DNA of 64,000 nucleotides from Elusimicrobia bacterium RIFOXYA2_FULL_47_53 (GTDB taxonomy: Bacteria > Elusimicrobiota > Endomicrobiia > Endomicrobiales > XYA2-FULL-47-53), in contig MGVE01000008.1 of assembly GCA_001800315.1 (NCBI GenBank), positions 186,001 to 250,000 of the forward strand, given 5' to 3'. Both the position numbers and the translations under genes were made by a program. Below, piece by piece: positions 15,001-21,181 of this stretch; position 1 is the stretch's first letter; each line of letters begins with the position of its first letter. The notes beneath the pieces are model-generated. The model had not been told where the DNA came from. It saw only the letters and a program-made list of their open reading frames with translations, and did not search any database.

Positions 15001-16156
15001 CGAGGGAATAGCGTCAACAACATTCATTGCGCCAACTTCCACCGACACATACACACTGACGGTTTCATTCGCGGGTTCAGGGAACTATGCGCCAACAACC
15101 GCTTCAGCAAAAATATCAGTTGTTGAAGCTATTCCCATTGAGGACCCTGCGGATATCCGCAGCAGTATTGTCTCGCCAACCCAGGTAAATCTGACATGGA
15201 CCAGTGTTTTCGTTCCTAAGAATAATATAAAAGGATATTTAATTGAGCGCTCGGGAGGGATAAAACAGAAGTGGGAAACTGTGGCTTTTGTTTACAGCAC
15301 TTCAGCCTTAGTTTTTACAGACATAATCAATGAGAGCAAACCATTTTACAGAGTGCGCACCGAATTGTATGATGGACAGAAAAGCAAGGGGCTATCAATT
15401 ATAGAACGGCAAAATCCATCAGAAACCGCCAGCAATGACAGCGTCAACCGATTCTTTCTAAGTGAAGATGGGAATGGCTGGGCAACAATTCCAGAAACTT
15501 TGATGAAAGAAATGTACCTTGCAACAACAAGCACCTCACCACTAAAGGTACGGCTGATCAGGGAGGATTGCTGCACATTGCTTCTTGCGTACAAGCTGGA
15601 TGTTCCAAACGACGCCTACATAAACGGCGACACATTTGAATTCAATGGTTCGCGGCGCGGTGTAAAAGTATCAATATCCTACGAGTCTATCGCGGCTGCG
15701 GCGCCGATGCTCGCGCAATCTCAAAACAAACAGATGGCAATGTTTTGGAATAATGGCATGGAATGGTTGAAAGTTGGCGGATATAACAATATATTACTGA
15801 AAGAGTGTTCGGTATATTCAAAGAGACTGGGAAAATTCGGTATTGCCATGGCCGCGACATCAAATGAGTTCAACTTAACAAAAGTTGTGCCAAGAATATT
15901 CTCGCCGGATGAATCATCAATAATCATAAAGAAAGTATGCTTTGTATTTGAAAATCCCAAGAACGAAGAAGTTGCTGTCAGAATATACGATCTAAGCGGC
16001 GCCATTATAAGAAGAAATGTTGAGAGAGAATCCGACAACATTATGTCATGGGACGGCAGAGACATGAATTCTAATATAGTGGACGGCGGAATTTACATTT
16101 ATCAGATTGAAGTCGGAGAGAAAATATACAACGGCTCCATTGTTGTGGCAAAATAG
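2..16156 (+). CDS. Giant surface protein, 5' truncated by the window edge: FN3-like and Ig-like N-terminal part, long array of about 90-95-aa Ig-like (Big_3_5-like) repeats, FN3-like domain, C-terminal FlgD-Ig-like sorting/anchoring domain
   Basis: Frame 2 is open from base 2 (SFTESGLQANTQYTRSIRSYNTAG...) into the listed ORF at 542, with no stop. Repeats follow the pattern FTATATLxD...KxxxFxFQGSTxTAxTNxxGVAxxTFTAPxSSGTYxxxxxFxGDxxYxxSxxxxxVTVxxRP. The C-terminus is VRIYDLSGAIIRRNV...WDGRDMNSNIVDGGIYIYQIEVGEKIYNGSIVVAK. Confidence 0.9.
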   Translation, partial: SFTESGLQANTQYTRSIRSYNTAGSSDSVSISAYTLPKPPEIYCANSTGTWFSQQLNFENLAGFGANGVAYYRYVCDSNALYNAWKDTETVWNAGTLTTTPLQTGVYFLHIKSYNNDNFSGGSKTYGPYLCDNEAPAINGFNPASQPWTNEQINVQYTISDAYNASKLAFYQYQWTFSTDMPVAGWSASDSIVAGTTYYILTSSTLAEDSKYLHIQAVDTAGNTGYAYSGPYQTDTASPTASVSINNGDLYTFQSSVTLSLSQTDSLSGVKEVRYRNNTGSWSSWESASSSKNWSLSLGTGTKSVEYEVIDFAGNSQTASDSIVVDSRTIISGSSPGGIVSGASEAENNIFPVNALLSWAPTGTPIAGKTISFHFSGSTLTAQTDNEGYATVNFTAPVSSGTSNFSVSFDSDPVFGASSANGPATFARRGVYMYSQDVVTTVNSSFFTTTTLEDWATRSKIEGRTIRFTFDGIEKTAQTNSVGVASVTYVAQSSTNVFTFSSIFDGDATYSSSTVSGNVGVGMRLTSIVPSDVSTFANTVFTAQARLKDDAANDIVGSTITFTFNGEVKTAITNSVGIASVTYSASAASGTFVYNARFDGDLLYYQSSDSATVSIVVRPTTLVTNNPAGYTIDSFNTWGKIVDSVSGTGVSGKTLTYIFEGITQTAVTDGAGVSSVTFNTGTLARVSTCYYYFSGDETYSASNSSSVVIITLRPVGMNVQNVSATVYSTFTAQITLNDVALSAGIADKTVTFYFSDSTKTVLTDAAGIATAAFLSPSSSGTYYYNAVFSGDVSYAGWIATGTVTVNSRSTTILPPPRWTYALDPISVLADLKDTATNSAIYPETISFIFDGLIRSTETNSQGRAFEVYSGTANSGAYTYSAVFQGNESYAASSATAVISIFRRPVSLSAYNVSTQANCEFYASAELKDGINSALLINKTIIYDFQGSTKSATTNELGIATATFTSPISTGSYSYNVTFVQDNTYDTMSSTAFVSVTCRPVDLYSYQKNVVANDQVYIQAGLFDHITSSALIGLPVRFILNSSTITANTNASGIATAGPFAGINSTGTYNFTAYYDGSSFYTATNSSSSVTVLPRPTTIEKYDMTVIANSTFSARADLKDTILNTGIQNKTMTFIFQGSTNTVVSGVFGISSTTYFAPSTAGTYAYSSDFNGDMTYDKSNNTGYITVGLRPVTITSPEMAVVANSTFTISASLRDTTLGTAITNSVLKFYFLSTTHTVTTDSLGVASTSFVAPASSASYTCLISFSGDSLYLANSASTLIHVGLRTPELISFDVSPIAQSTFTVTARLRDSVTAESLTGKIISFAFMSSSKTAAVNSVGIATVTFTAPATISTFTYSVAFAGDNLYSAAENQSSVFVQKRPVIINAQDISSVMAGSTFTATAEIRDAETNVLIATQPVSFVFLGITKTTETNFIGVATATYIVPAATGTLNYSVVYEGNDLYAPSEATANVIIVNRLTSIEPVAISAVISMPATLEARLKDFETGALLTGYAVSFVFQGSTVTSITNDIGIATATFTAPATTGTYVYNASFSGIGIYAASQSQAIVTVGIRPTILSASGASTLALDPFSVSATLRDTLTGDNIENQTITFTFQGSSITAVTNATGVAVATFTAVSSSGTYTYYAYFSGDTIYNANSAQATVTVNRRPLVFVPKDGIYYDWAWTLQNIDPGVTVKDGNTSVVISGLSISYCFFGSTYTAVTNSSGYSITSIPPLTFSGWYEILVSFAGNATYLPVSDLDSTGVYVDARWSSITPFSVDTSANTIFTAQAQLRDTISNPDTDITNKPVTLTFQGISKTSLTDGSGIAVSTFMAPSSVGVYELKASFIADGTYDASLSTNAVNVGLRSTTVTPLTEPVLVGSGKLFAISAKLVDIATGGGVPDKSLTFIFEGSTITAITDGITGIAQAQFTSPVAIASYTYTVSFSADNVYSACNTTGTVIVQKNATVLNGDNISVYAGNSFNAVATLTYAAGGEPIAGKTISFVFQGTSTISGSAVTNSIGVATFTYTAPLSTGTYNYTAAYEGDTQNSVSSDTVNNVTVLRRLTVVETDAVNTYIDDSFVAEATLKDTQLAAGLAEKPIIFIFHGIIDTSTATITSSSLVVGQATAAFSAPVSSGVFSCVAAFNGDALYDVHSDTKNVVVNRRLVNLVADNAATETNSEFSVTAALTDVTPTLPSAVELSSKTIRFVFQGVTKYAITDALGIAATTYFSPESAGAYNYTAAFDGDTTFANGNDNINTVTVTKRACTVSGDDISTSVGSEFFARAALTDNIDGSKITNRAVSFVFQESTKTAITNAVGVATVTFSSPLSVGIFNYTAAFAGDFTYNSSTDSINAVTVLSGSTTVVAGDITTNVNSVFFASATLSMSVSGSVIPGKTIRFLFDGSTSTALTDGNGLAVATFTALSGGLHRLDTIFDGDAVYLASYGTATVTVELRPTALVMPSGISIANEIYTATATLRDFLTAQTISEMPVRFVFQESTFTATTNVSGIAVSTFTAAASSGTFIIEAAYNGDSVYTSTAVFAWVNVSARPASIILENVSTLAMSVFTASATFKDSLNNQFISGQTINFVFQGSTFSALTNGFGLAVSTFTAPSVSGSFQLIANFPGNALYSGVYSSCTVTVEKRPTTVASSDALAMVNTVFASTATLTDALSLLPLQNKQVKFVFNNSTFTATTNSSGVAVSTFTAFVSSGSYNISIYFNGDSSYMASSTAAIVTVERANLLLHMPDIATINSEVFTATAVVRDALSLGLLAGKHVRFIFQESSYTATTNSFGIAVASITAPPLTGAYQINLAFDSDASYFSSSSSATVSVATRPVRFVTQDVSVYSQNVFSSTVTLRDATNSLPISGRAVRFIFQGSTFTATTGGSGIAVSTFTAPSSSGTYRMDLAFDGDSTYSLLTATSTISVLARFTTIIPQNVTTNVLDVFSATVTIRDSLTSLPLEGKVVRFMFGNSTFSATSLTDGVAVSTFTAPVSSGTYLISCNFAGDSVYAASTASITITAVVRASKVANMNISAKVMDVFVATATLSDFATTLPIAGKPVRFIFQGSTYTATTNSVGTATATITAPLSAGAYRIDAAFGGDSTYASDTASATVSVSLRPSSISGQDAAGIINEIFFATATLKDAVSSLGISGKQVKFIFNNSTFTATTNSSGVAVSTFTAPSSAAAYRIDFAFNADLAYAESASSATVTIGRRSMTLSLSTGPAVIDEIFFTSVTVRDSISLGPISNRVVVFLFQNSTFTAVTNTNGVAVSTYTAPPTSGSYRIDVSFGGDSAYLSAATSSTISVSRRPMSIIADNASANSLDVFTATATVRDGINLQLLQNKQVKFIFQGSTFTALSDASGIAVSTFTAPSVSGVYRIDSSFSGDATYLATASSASITVSKRNLAIHIDSVTVSALDVFTASATLSDTQTLQPVSGKIVRYVFQGSTQTAVSNINGLAAVTFTAPISSGNFQISGYFDGDTSYFPSSTSSVVAVQRRLSSISSYDADTIVSALFIASATLTDASTSVGISNKQVRFVFLGSTYTATTNASGVASSVISAPASSGTYNALVTFVGDSTYMLSETSAAVAVHRRSAVLPVANVTALLNDIFIASATMRDSISMAPLPDKTICFVFQGSTMTALSDSEGVAQSTFTVPSSSGSYRIDASYDGDASYNSILSSGTITALRRPLSIISFDASSLAQDIFVATAAVRDSVTLQPLSAKSIRFVFENSTYTALSGADGVAVSTFSAPSVFGNYQINQQFDGDITYLPISSSSIVNVLKRQLAITADNPAAFTMAVFSATATIKDANNNTAVSGKSINFIFQNSTFTAITNAGGVAVSTFTAPSTADTYRLDISCDSDSLYQALNSTVAVIVIKRPVAMSMNNIVSAMADNITVSATLTDAMTAAALPGKNVSLTFNGTTLLSVTDSSGEAENTFSSPVSSGVYALTAQYDGSNDLTYSSGSVTASATIVRRPSVLAADNCAVDALDVFVATATLIDVNTSLPVANKTISFVFEGATITALTNASGMAMAGFTAPISSGAYQIALNFSGDAVYIESSGNSQVTVLPRATLIKVYDAIGTTGDPLTLNATLLDSRTNLPIQQKNVTFAFDGTFKTVTTNSVGIASATFTAPSIPGNYPYAASFQGDYTYKPSSGTANVRVGLLTAIIAYDAQAFTMDSFIVKAKLTDIYSIGLQNKTISFIFEGSTVTAVTDSQGVATQTFTAPFSSGTYSYSAGFAGDNIYSMSSASATLVVVLRPSSLLTYTNNTIVNSSFTAKVDLKDVTSGWGIPDKSVNFVFYGNAKTALTNINGEATAEFYAAVSTGTHSYSVNYAGDTTYVGTNSSGTVIVGLRQTTLISNSVANAVVDSTFSANVELKDNYTNTGIAGKTVNFVFLGSTKTAVTDGFGMAYQTFTAPVVSGSFSYSTIFEGDTVYEAATSSALVTSGCSPTLIVLQDLNVRAEDPFIMEAKLLAVSSMQGIPGRNITFSFQGSTKTAVTNALGISSVTYMAPASTGSYICSAGYEGDITSYLESTATAHVVVAKQSALLVADGDISSIIREPVQARAVLLDPEGNPLAEKVVNFSFEGLSASGITNSIGVATASFTTNTVPASSGTYNYTANYPGDTTYVGCADNNNSVYLAPRATTLVTDSVKTLPQKVFTASVTLIDNVVGSGYFGVPVASKTVTVEFFDGVSTTSVIGVSNSYGVVNSTFISPATVGTYNYSATFGGDSVYDMCQASNKVYVLVDNGSGLISTQLFASPVSTYVTDVFKATATLASSGVGISDKVISFSYYDGISTVTVLGNTDAYGMVFTTFTAAAIAGDYNYMASFAGDGEYALSVATGFITVEKHPLSIAGNNVSVSLSKVFTATATVTDSTTSIALQNKNVTFTYYNGISTTTTIATTDNNGIATANFTSPDVAGIYNYYMDVDQDSYYASGNAIAQVIVSASGQDTFIVSDDLIVDMGEVFTASATLTSRGRLLPGYSLQFNFAGDTSLAITSDEGIASTTFIAPTSTDTYTLTVSFAGSGNYAPTTASAKISVVEAIPIEDPADIRSSIVSPTQVNLTWTSVFVPKNNIKGYLIERSGGIKQKWETVAFVYSTSALVFTDIINESKPFYRVRTELYDGQKSKGLSIIERQNPSETASNDSVNRFFLSEDGNGWATIPETLMKEMYLATTSTSPLKVRLIREDCCTLLLAYKLDVPNDAYINGDTFEFNGSRRGVKVSISYESIAAAAPMLAQSQNKQMAMFWNNGMEWLKVGGYNNILLKECSVYSKRLGKFGIAMAATSNEFNLTKVVPRIFSPDESSIIIKKVCFVFENPKNEEVAVRIYDLSGAIIRRNVERESDNIMSWDGRDMNSNIVDGGIYIYQIEVGEKIYNGSIVVAK

Positions 16157-16180
16157 AAATTAAACGGAATAATTTAATTT

Positions 16181-16579
16181 ATGAAAAAAGTTTTCGCTGT
16201 TGCGGCGCTTGGCGCCAGCCTTCTTTTCACGCAGAACTGTTCTGGCGTTTCGTTGAGCCGGAGCAGATTTTCGCTTTCAAGCGATGCAAATTTTGAACTG
16301 GTAGGAGTGTCTCCGCGCGTATTTTCTCCGGATGGGGAATTGGGAACTTCTAACCGGGTTCGTTTTACTTTTGACAATCCCGGCAACGCTGAAGTAGTGG
16401 TGCGAATATTTGACTTTTCCGGCAATATGGTGCGAAGAAACATTGACTGGGAAGACGACAACACGATGTTTTGGAACGGCCGAGAGGCAAACGGCAATAT
16501 AGCTGAAAGCGGAATATATATTTATCAAATTGAAGCGGATGAAATTATCATCAACGGCACCGTTGTGGTCGCACGCTGA
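16181..16579 (+). CDS. Small secreted protein: signal peptide plus stand-alone FlgD-Ig-like C-terminal domain, paralogous to the C-terminus of the upstream giant protein
   Basis: MKKVFAVAALGASLLF signal-like N-terminus. VRIFDFSGNMVRRNI...FWNGREANGNIAESGIYIYQIEADEIIINGTVVVAR aligns closely with the giant protein's last ~90 aa. Confidence 0.8.
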   Translation: MKKVFAVAALGASLLFTQNCSGVSLSRSRFSLSSDANFELVGVSPRVFSPDGELGTSNRVRFTFDNPGNAEVVVRIFDFSGNMVRRNIDWEDDNTMFWNGREANGNIAESGIYIYQIEADEIIINGTVVVAR

Positions 16580-16601
16580 AATATTTATATAAAGGAATTT
16601 T

Positions 16602-18242
16602 ATGAAAAAGCTTATTATTTCCATTATTTTTCTGTTTTTGTCTGGGCCTGTTTATTGCGCCTTTGATGACATTGATATTGGCCCTATCGCCACATCCTTA
16701 GGCGGCGCTTGCTATGCAAAAACCAATGACATTATCAGCGGAGTATTTTATAATCCCGCGGGGCTGGTTGGCATTATGCGCAAGGAAATATCCGCTTCTC
16801 ATGAAAAACTTTTGTACGGCCTGTCTGATAACAGCTCAATAGCCCGTAGTCTTGTGGTTTTCGGCTCGCCCCTTAGCCTGGGAGGAAATTATTTAGGGAA
16901 TATGGGTATCGGATGGAATAGTTTATCTCTGGACAGCCTCTATCGTGAAGACGCAATTAAACTTAATTATGCCTACTCATTAAGGCATAACCTGCTTATA
17001 GGTTTTGGGGTTTCAAACTTTATGGTTACTTATGGAAATGACGAATACACGATGATTAATCCGGTATTTGATAACGGGTACAGCAAAACTGCCATGGGAG
17101 TTGATCTTGGATTAATTTATACATTCAGAAACAATGTCTACGCGGGCGTGTCTGCGCAGAATATTAACGAACCGGACCTTGGCTTGAAATATGTCAATGC
17201 GGTTGACCGCAAGATAAACATCGGCCTGGGCCTTCACTCGGAAGCGGCGGAATATTCCATGGCTCTTGTTGCAGCTGACGGCGATACCAGGGCGAAATTC
17301 GGAGCCGAAATATTTCCATTCAAAAATTTCTTTAAGAAAAAAGTCGTAGCCCGCGGAGGATTCAATTTCGGCTCCAGAGACTATCGCAATGCGTCAATCG
17401 GATTTGGCTATCAGGAATCAAATTATGAACTTAATTACTCATTTTTATACCCTTTAAGCGGCATAGCAAATACAATTGGCTCCCACCAGATTGGCCTATC
17501 GTTTCGCTGGGGCCAGGCTTACGGAGGAGACTATGACATGCGGATGTCGTCTGCCGCTATTGCCAGAAGATTTTTAAACGACAGCAGGCTTGCGTTCCGG
17601 ACGCCGGGCGAAATATCTCCTCATTCAAAACGAATTGCAAAAGAAATAATGATCCTGGCGCGCAATGATATTGCTAAGGGAAGTTATAGCGCGGCGCACT
17701 TAAAAATCAGGCAGGTCAATGAAATTCTTTTGAATGATAAAGACACCAACGAAATGCTCTCAAGGATCGTATCGGTTGTTGAGATTTCATCCTCAGTTGC
17801 GGGTTCCGGCAAAAGGAATGTTCTTATAAGAAAAGGCGTTGATAAGTTTATCAATAAGCAAATGGAATCAGCTGCTGATTTCTTTGTATACGCAAGCCAA
17901 TTATGGCCTGGTGATCGGGTCGCAGCCCAATTCAAAAACATGATATTTGACAAAGCTCCCGAAGCGACCGCGCTAAAAAATACTATACCGGGGATAACGG
18001 TGGTGGATCAAATGCTTCAGGACGCGTTGGATCTTATACGCACGGGCAGATTTATATCTGCCGTGAATTATTGCGAAAGAGTGCTGGAACTTGAACCAAA
18101 TAATATTACGGCTTTAACGAGAATGGGTTCAGCTTATTGGGCTATAGGTAAAAAAGAACTGGCGCGGAAAGCGTGGGAAACCCTGCTTGAGATTGACCCT
18201 GAAAACGAGGAAGTGAGAGAATTTTTAAGAAGAACCGAATAA
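16602..18242 (+). CDS. PorV/UPF0164-like outer-membrane beta-barrel protein with C-terminal TPR-like segment
   Basis: Signal peptide, 'SLGGACYAKTNDIISGVFYNPAGLVGI' motif, barrel-like alternation, C-terminal AVNYCERVLELEPNNITALTRMGSAYWAIGKKELARKAWETLLEIDPEN (TPR). Confidence 0.75.
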   Translation: MKKLIISIIFLFLSGPVYCAFDDIDIGPIATSLGGACYAKTNDIISGVFYNPAGLVGIMRKEISASHEKLLYGLSDNSSIARSLVVFGSPLSLGGNYLGNMGIGWNSLSLDSLYREDAIKLNYAYSLRHNLLIGFGVSNFMVTYGNDEYTMINPVFDNGYSKTAMGVDLGLIYTFRNNVYAGVSAQNINEPDLGLKYVNAVDRKINIGLGLHSEAAEYSMALVAADGDTRAKFGAEIFPFKNFFKKKVVARGGFNFGSRDYRNASIGFGYQESNYELNYSFLYPLSGIANTIGSHQIGLSFRWGQAYGGDYDMRMSSAAIARRFLNDSRLAFRTPGEISPHSKRIAKEIMILARNDIAKGSYSAAHLKIRQVNEILLNDKDTNEMLSRIVSVVEISSSVAGSGKRNVLIRKGVDKFINKQMESAADFFVYASQLWPGDRVAAQFKNMIFDKAPEATALKNTIPGITVVDQMLQDALDLIRTGRFISAVNYCERVLELEPNNITALTRMGSAYWAIGKKELARKAWETLLEIDPENEEVREFLRRTE

Positions 18243-18269
18243 TATATAATTAATCAGGAGGCGGCTATA

Positions 18270-19691
18270 ATGAAAAAGATTAGATTGATGCTTGTACTCA
18301 GTGCGGTAATGATGTTGTTTCCAGGGCTGTTATCGCGCGTAAGCGCCGGGATGAACGATGTTACCCGGCAAAAGCTTGATTTAGAGGCTGAGTCAGCCGA
18401 AAGGCTCAGAGAAGCGCTGGTTTCGTTTCTTGGAATCAAAGATGTAGTTACCATTGTGAATATAGATTTTTTAAGCCAAAAAGAAGTTTCTTCAAGAAAA
18501 AATGTCAGAAGATGGGATGAAGGAGTGGATGTGGTGCTTCCCGGAGTTCCGGCCGCCCCCACTATGACAAAAAATGAAGAGAACCGAACACCGCTGAGCC
18601 CTCAGGTGCAAATGGCTAACTTTCATGTAACTGTCTTAGTTGGGAAACGCATAAACGAAAAGACGATGCAGAAAGTTAAAGCCATCGCGTTAAATATTCT
18701 GAGCCTTGATCTTGAAAAGGGAGATTCTCTTGAGGTTGAACTTTACGATCTACCAAGCAAGTTCTCTATGTTCAAAAATCCGCGGGAGCTTTTATTATTA
18801 GTCGGTTTTCTGATATTGATAGTTTTCTTATTCGGGCCCATGAGGCAGTTCATGCGGGAAATAGCGCACGGCAGCGCCGCGGCTAAAACTGCAGGCGAAC
18901 TTAATCGCCCGGCGATACCCGAGGAAAGAGCCGAAACAAGCGCCCGTGAGTATATAGAAAAAGAGATCGACCAGCAGCCCGCGCGCAATGCGGATGCTTA
19001 CACTCAAAACCCTTCGGCGGCCTCCGAGGAAAACCGGGCGTTTTCATTCCTCACGGAAGACAAAATAGAGGATTTTAAATTGGCAATTGCTGATGAGTCG
19101 CCCAGGACTATCGCGAGAATCGTTCAAAATCTTCCGTCAAAGTTTGCCTTTGCGAGCATTCCTGAGAATAAATTAGACGAAGTTATAGCCGAATTTATGA
19201 AAATAGAATATGAAAACCCCGATGATATAAAGAATCTATTTTCGCGCATTGAAACCAAATTTAGGGGGCAGTACGGAGGAGCAAGAAAATTAAGCAGCTT
19301 TATTCAAGTCATTAACAAGGAGTCTCAGGAGAATATTCTTAGAGTATTAGGCGAAAAATCACCTGAATTCGCCACTGAAGTTCAGCAGAGGCTGCTCAAA
19401 TTTGAAGACCTCTTAAATTACGCCGATAGAGATCTTCAGCGCATTTTCCGTAAAGTCGGCGCCGAAGTATTTGCTCAATGCGTAAAAGGTGTTTCTGAAG
19501 AGGTGGCCGCGGCTTTTAGCGCTAAACTTGGGCCGAACATTGATAACTTAATACAAAGCCGCATTAAAATGTTAGTTGGCAACGGGCAGGACATTGATTC
19601 AACCATGCTGATTTTTCAGGCAGTGCAGGAACTTAGCGGAAAGAATATAATTCCCGCGATTGACAAAGTAAGAAAAAATAAAACGCGATAA
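18270..19691 (+). CDS. FliF-FliG-like fusion: signal peptide, short FliF C-terminal-like periplasmic domain, TM helix, cytoplasmic FliG-like domains
   Basis: TM segment ELLLLVGFLILIVFLFG. FliG-like region QQRLLKFEDLLNYADRDLQRIFRKVGAEVFAQCVKGVSEEVAAAFSAKLGPN resembles FliG 'FEDixxlDDRsiQrvLReVdxxxLAxALKGa'. The preceding 'MQKVKAIALNILSLDLEKGDSLEVELYDLP' resembles FliF 'aavGfdpeRGDtv.v..mpF'. The next gene is motA. Confidence 0.65.
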   Translation: MKKIRLMLVLSAVMMLFPGLLSRVSAGMNDVTRQKLDLEAESAERLREALVSFLGIKDVVTIVNIDFLSQKEVSSRKNVRRWDEGVDVVLPGVPAAPTMTKNEENRTPLSPQVQMANFHVTVLVGKRINEKTMQKVKAIALNILSLDLEKGDSLEVELYDLPSKFSMFKNPRELLLLVGFLILIVFLFGPMRQFMREIAHGSAAAKTAGELNRPAIPEERAETSAREYIEKEIDQQPARNADAYTQNPSAASEENRAFSFLTEDKIEDFKLAIADESPRTIARIVQNLPSKFAFASIPENKLDEVIAEFMKIEYENPDDIKNLFSRIETKFRGQYGGARKLSSFIQVINKESQENILRVLGEKSPEFATEVQQRLLKFEDLLNYADRDLQRIFRKVGAEVFAQCVKGVSEEVAAAFSAKLGPNIDNLIQSRIKMLVGNGQDIDSTMLIFQAVQELSGKNIIPAIDKVRKNKTR

Positions 19692-19714
19692 AAAGAATGG
19701 GAGGAAATAATTAA

Positions 19715-20464
19715 ATGGATTTATTAACGCCTGTTGGGCTGATAATCGGGTGCTTGTCCGTCTGGTATGCCATGCACTCCGCAAGTATTTCTTCAGCTCT
19801 TTACGACTTAGCTTCGCTGGTGCTTGTTTTAGGAGGCACCATTGGTTCTACATTTATGACCTATCCCTGGTATGTTATTAAAAGAGTACCGTCCGCGTTG
19901 TGGCTTTTTATAGTGCCTCCCAAATGGGCTTCAATAAATAAAAATATTGACCGCCTGTATGATCTTTCCTCAATGGTTCTTCTAAACGGCATTGATTCGC
20001 TTTCTGATGCATTGCATGATGACGATGACAGGTTTCTGAAAGACGGGGTTCAAATGCTTTTGTACGATTTACCCGGTGAAACTATTAAAGATAACATGGA
20101 AAATGAGATAGCGTCGGTTGCGCGCCGCCATCAGCAGGTACAGAAGGCGTTTATCAGCATGGGAGCCTACGCTCCGGTGTACGGCCTGCTTGGCACTTTG
20201 GTGGGTATTATCGGAGTCATGAAGTATTTGGGTGATCCCGTGGCGATGGGACAAAATATGATGGTGGCCATTATCACGACTTTTTATGGTATTTTCGGCG
20301 CTAATTTCATTTTTCTTCCCGCGGCAGGAAAATTGGAAACTTACAGCGAGCATGAAATTCTGGTAAAGCAGATTATCATGATTGGCGTGGTGTCAATAAA
20401 AAACGGAGTGCATCCGGATGTTGTGAAGGAAAAACTTAATAAATTCTTGTCACAATCGCACTAA
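19715..20464 (+). CDS. motA: MotA/TolQ/ExbB-type stator protein, MotA-like
   Basis: ENEIASVARRHQQVQKAFISMGAYAPVYGLLGTLVGIIGVMKYLGDP...AIITTFYGIFGANFIFLPAAGKL. The channel prolines typical of MotA are present in both TM3 and TM4. RBS ggagg is upstream. Confidence 0.9.
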   Translation: MDLLTPVGLIIGCLSVWYAMHSASISSALYDLASLVLVLGGTIGSTFMTYPWYVIKRVPSALWLFIVPPKWASINKNIDRLYDLSSMVLLNGIDSLSDALHDDDDRFLKDGVQMLLYDLPGETIKDNMENEIASVARRHQQVQKAFISMGAYAPVYGLLGTLVGIIGVMKYLGDPVAMGQNMMVAIITTFYGIFGANFIFLPAAGKLETYSEHEILVKQIIMIGVVSIKNGVHPDVVKEKLNKFLSQSH

Positions 20465-20482
20465 AGGTAACTTGGTATAAAA

Positions 20483-21181
20483 ATGAAACTTAATAAAAAA
20501 AAGACTTCTGCTTCTTCCATTTGGTTGACTATTTACGGCGACTGGATTACGAACTTAACTTTATTTTTCATACTTCTCTTTTACACCGCGCTGATAGCTT
20601 CCCAAAAACATCTTGGCAGGGAAGAAATTAATTCCTTTGCCAGGCAAATGATGTCCGGCATAAATAAGGAGCAGAAAAAAGTAAAACTGAGGGAAATTGA
20701 ATCCAAGCTTTCAAAAATTAAAGAAATATCCGGCATAACCATTATACTTAACGAAATGCTGGTGGTTTTACCCGAAAACGCGATATTTGAACCGGGCAAA
20801 GCAGTCATAAAAGAAAATGCTAAAAGAGTATTGTCTGATATCGGAGCGGCGATTTCCAATCAAAATTGCGATATTCTTATTGAAAGCCATGCCGGTGATT
20901 TGCCCTCAGGTGAAAAGGTGCCGGATAATATGCAATCCTGGCAGCTGGCCCTAGCCCGTTCAAGCGGGGAAGGCCCATACAGGTCCAATTTGGAGCTTTC
21001 GGCAGAGCGTTCAATTAAGGTTTTAAGTTTTTGGGTCAGCAATAGTTTGATTGCTCCCGCTGATCTAACAACTGCCGCGCGTGTTTCTTCCGAGCCCATT
21101 TACTCAAATATTAACGCTGACAGCTCCGTATTAAACGAGGAAATACAAATTAAAATAATTGACAGAGATAACAATGAATAA
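20483..21181 (+). CDS. MotB-like stator protein 1; channel Asp present, OmpA-like domain degenerate
   Basis: IYGDWITNLTLFFILLFY matches MotB 'YADFMTAMMAFFLVMW' with Asp at residue 20. The OmpA-like domain carries ESHAGD in place of the usual GHTD motif and lacks the NRRVEI motif. Confidence 0.8.
   Translation: MKLNKKKTSASSIWLTIYGDWITNLTLFFILLFYTALIASQKHLGREEINSFARQMMSGINKEQKKVKLREIESKLSKIKEISGITIILNEMLVVLPENAIFEPGKAVIKENAKRVLSDIGAAISNQNCDILIESHAGDLPSGEKVPDNMQSWQLALARSSGEGPYRSNLELSAERSIKVLSFWVSNSLIAPADLTTAARVSSEPIYSNINADSSVLNEEIQIKIIDRDNNE

Noticed and set aside
566-15594. Many antisense or alternate-frame ORFs of 60-168 aa inside the giant Ig-repeat gene
   Set aside because: They shadow a strongly supported repeat-protein frame, recur because of the repeat composition, and show no recognizable domain or RBS.
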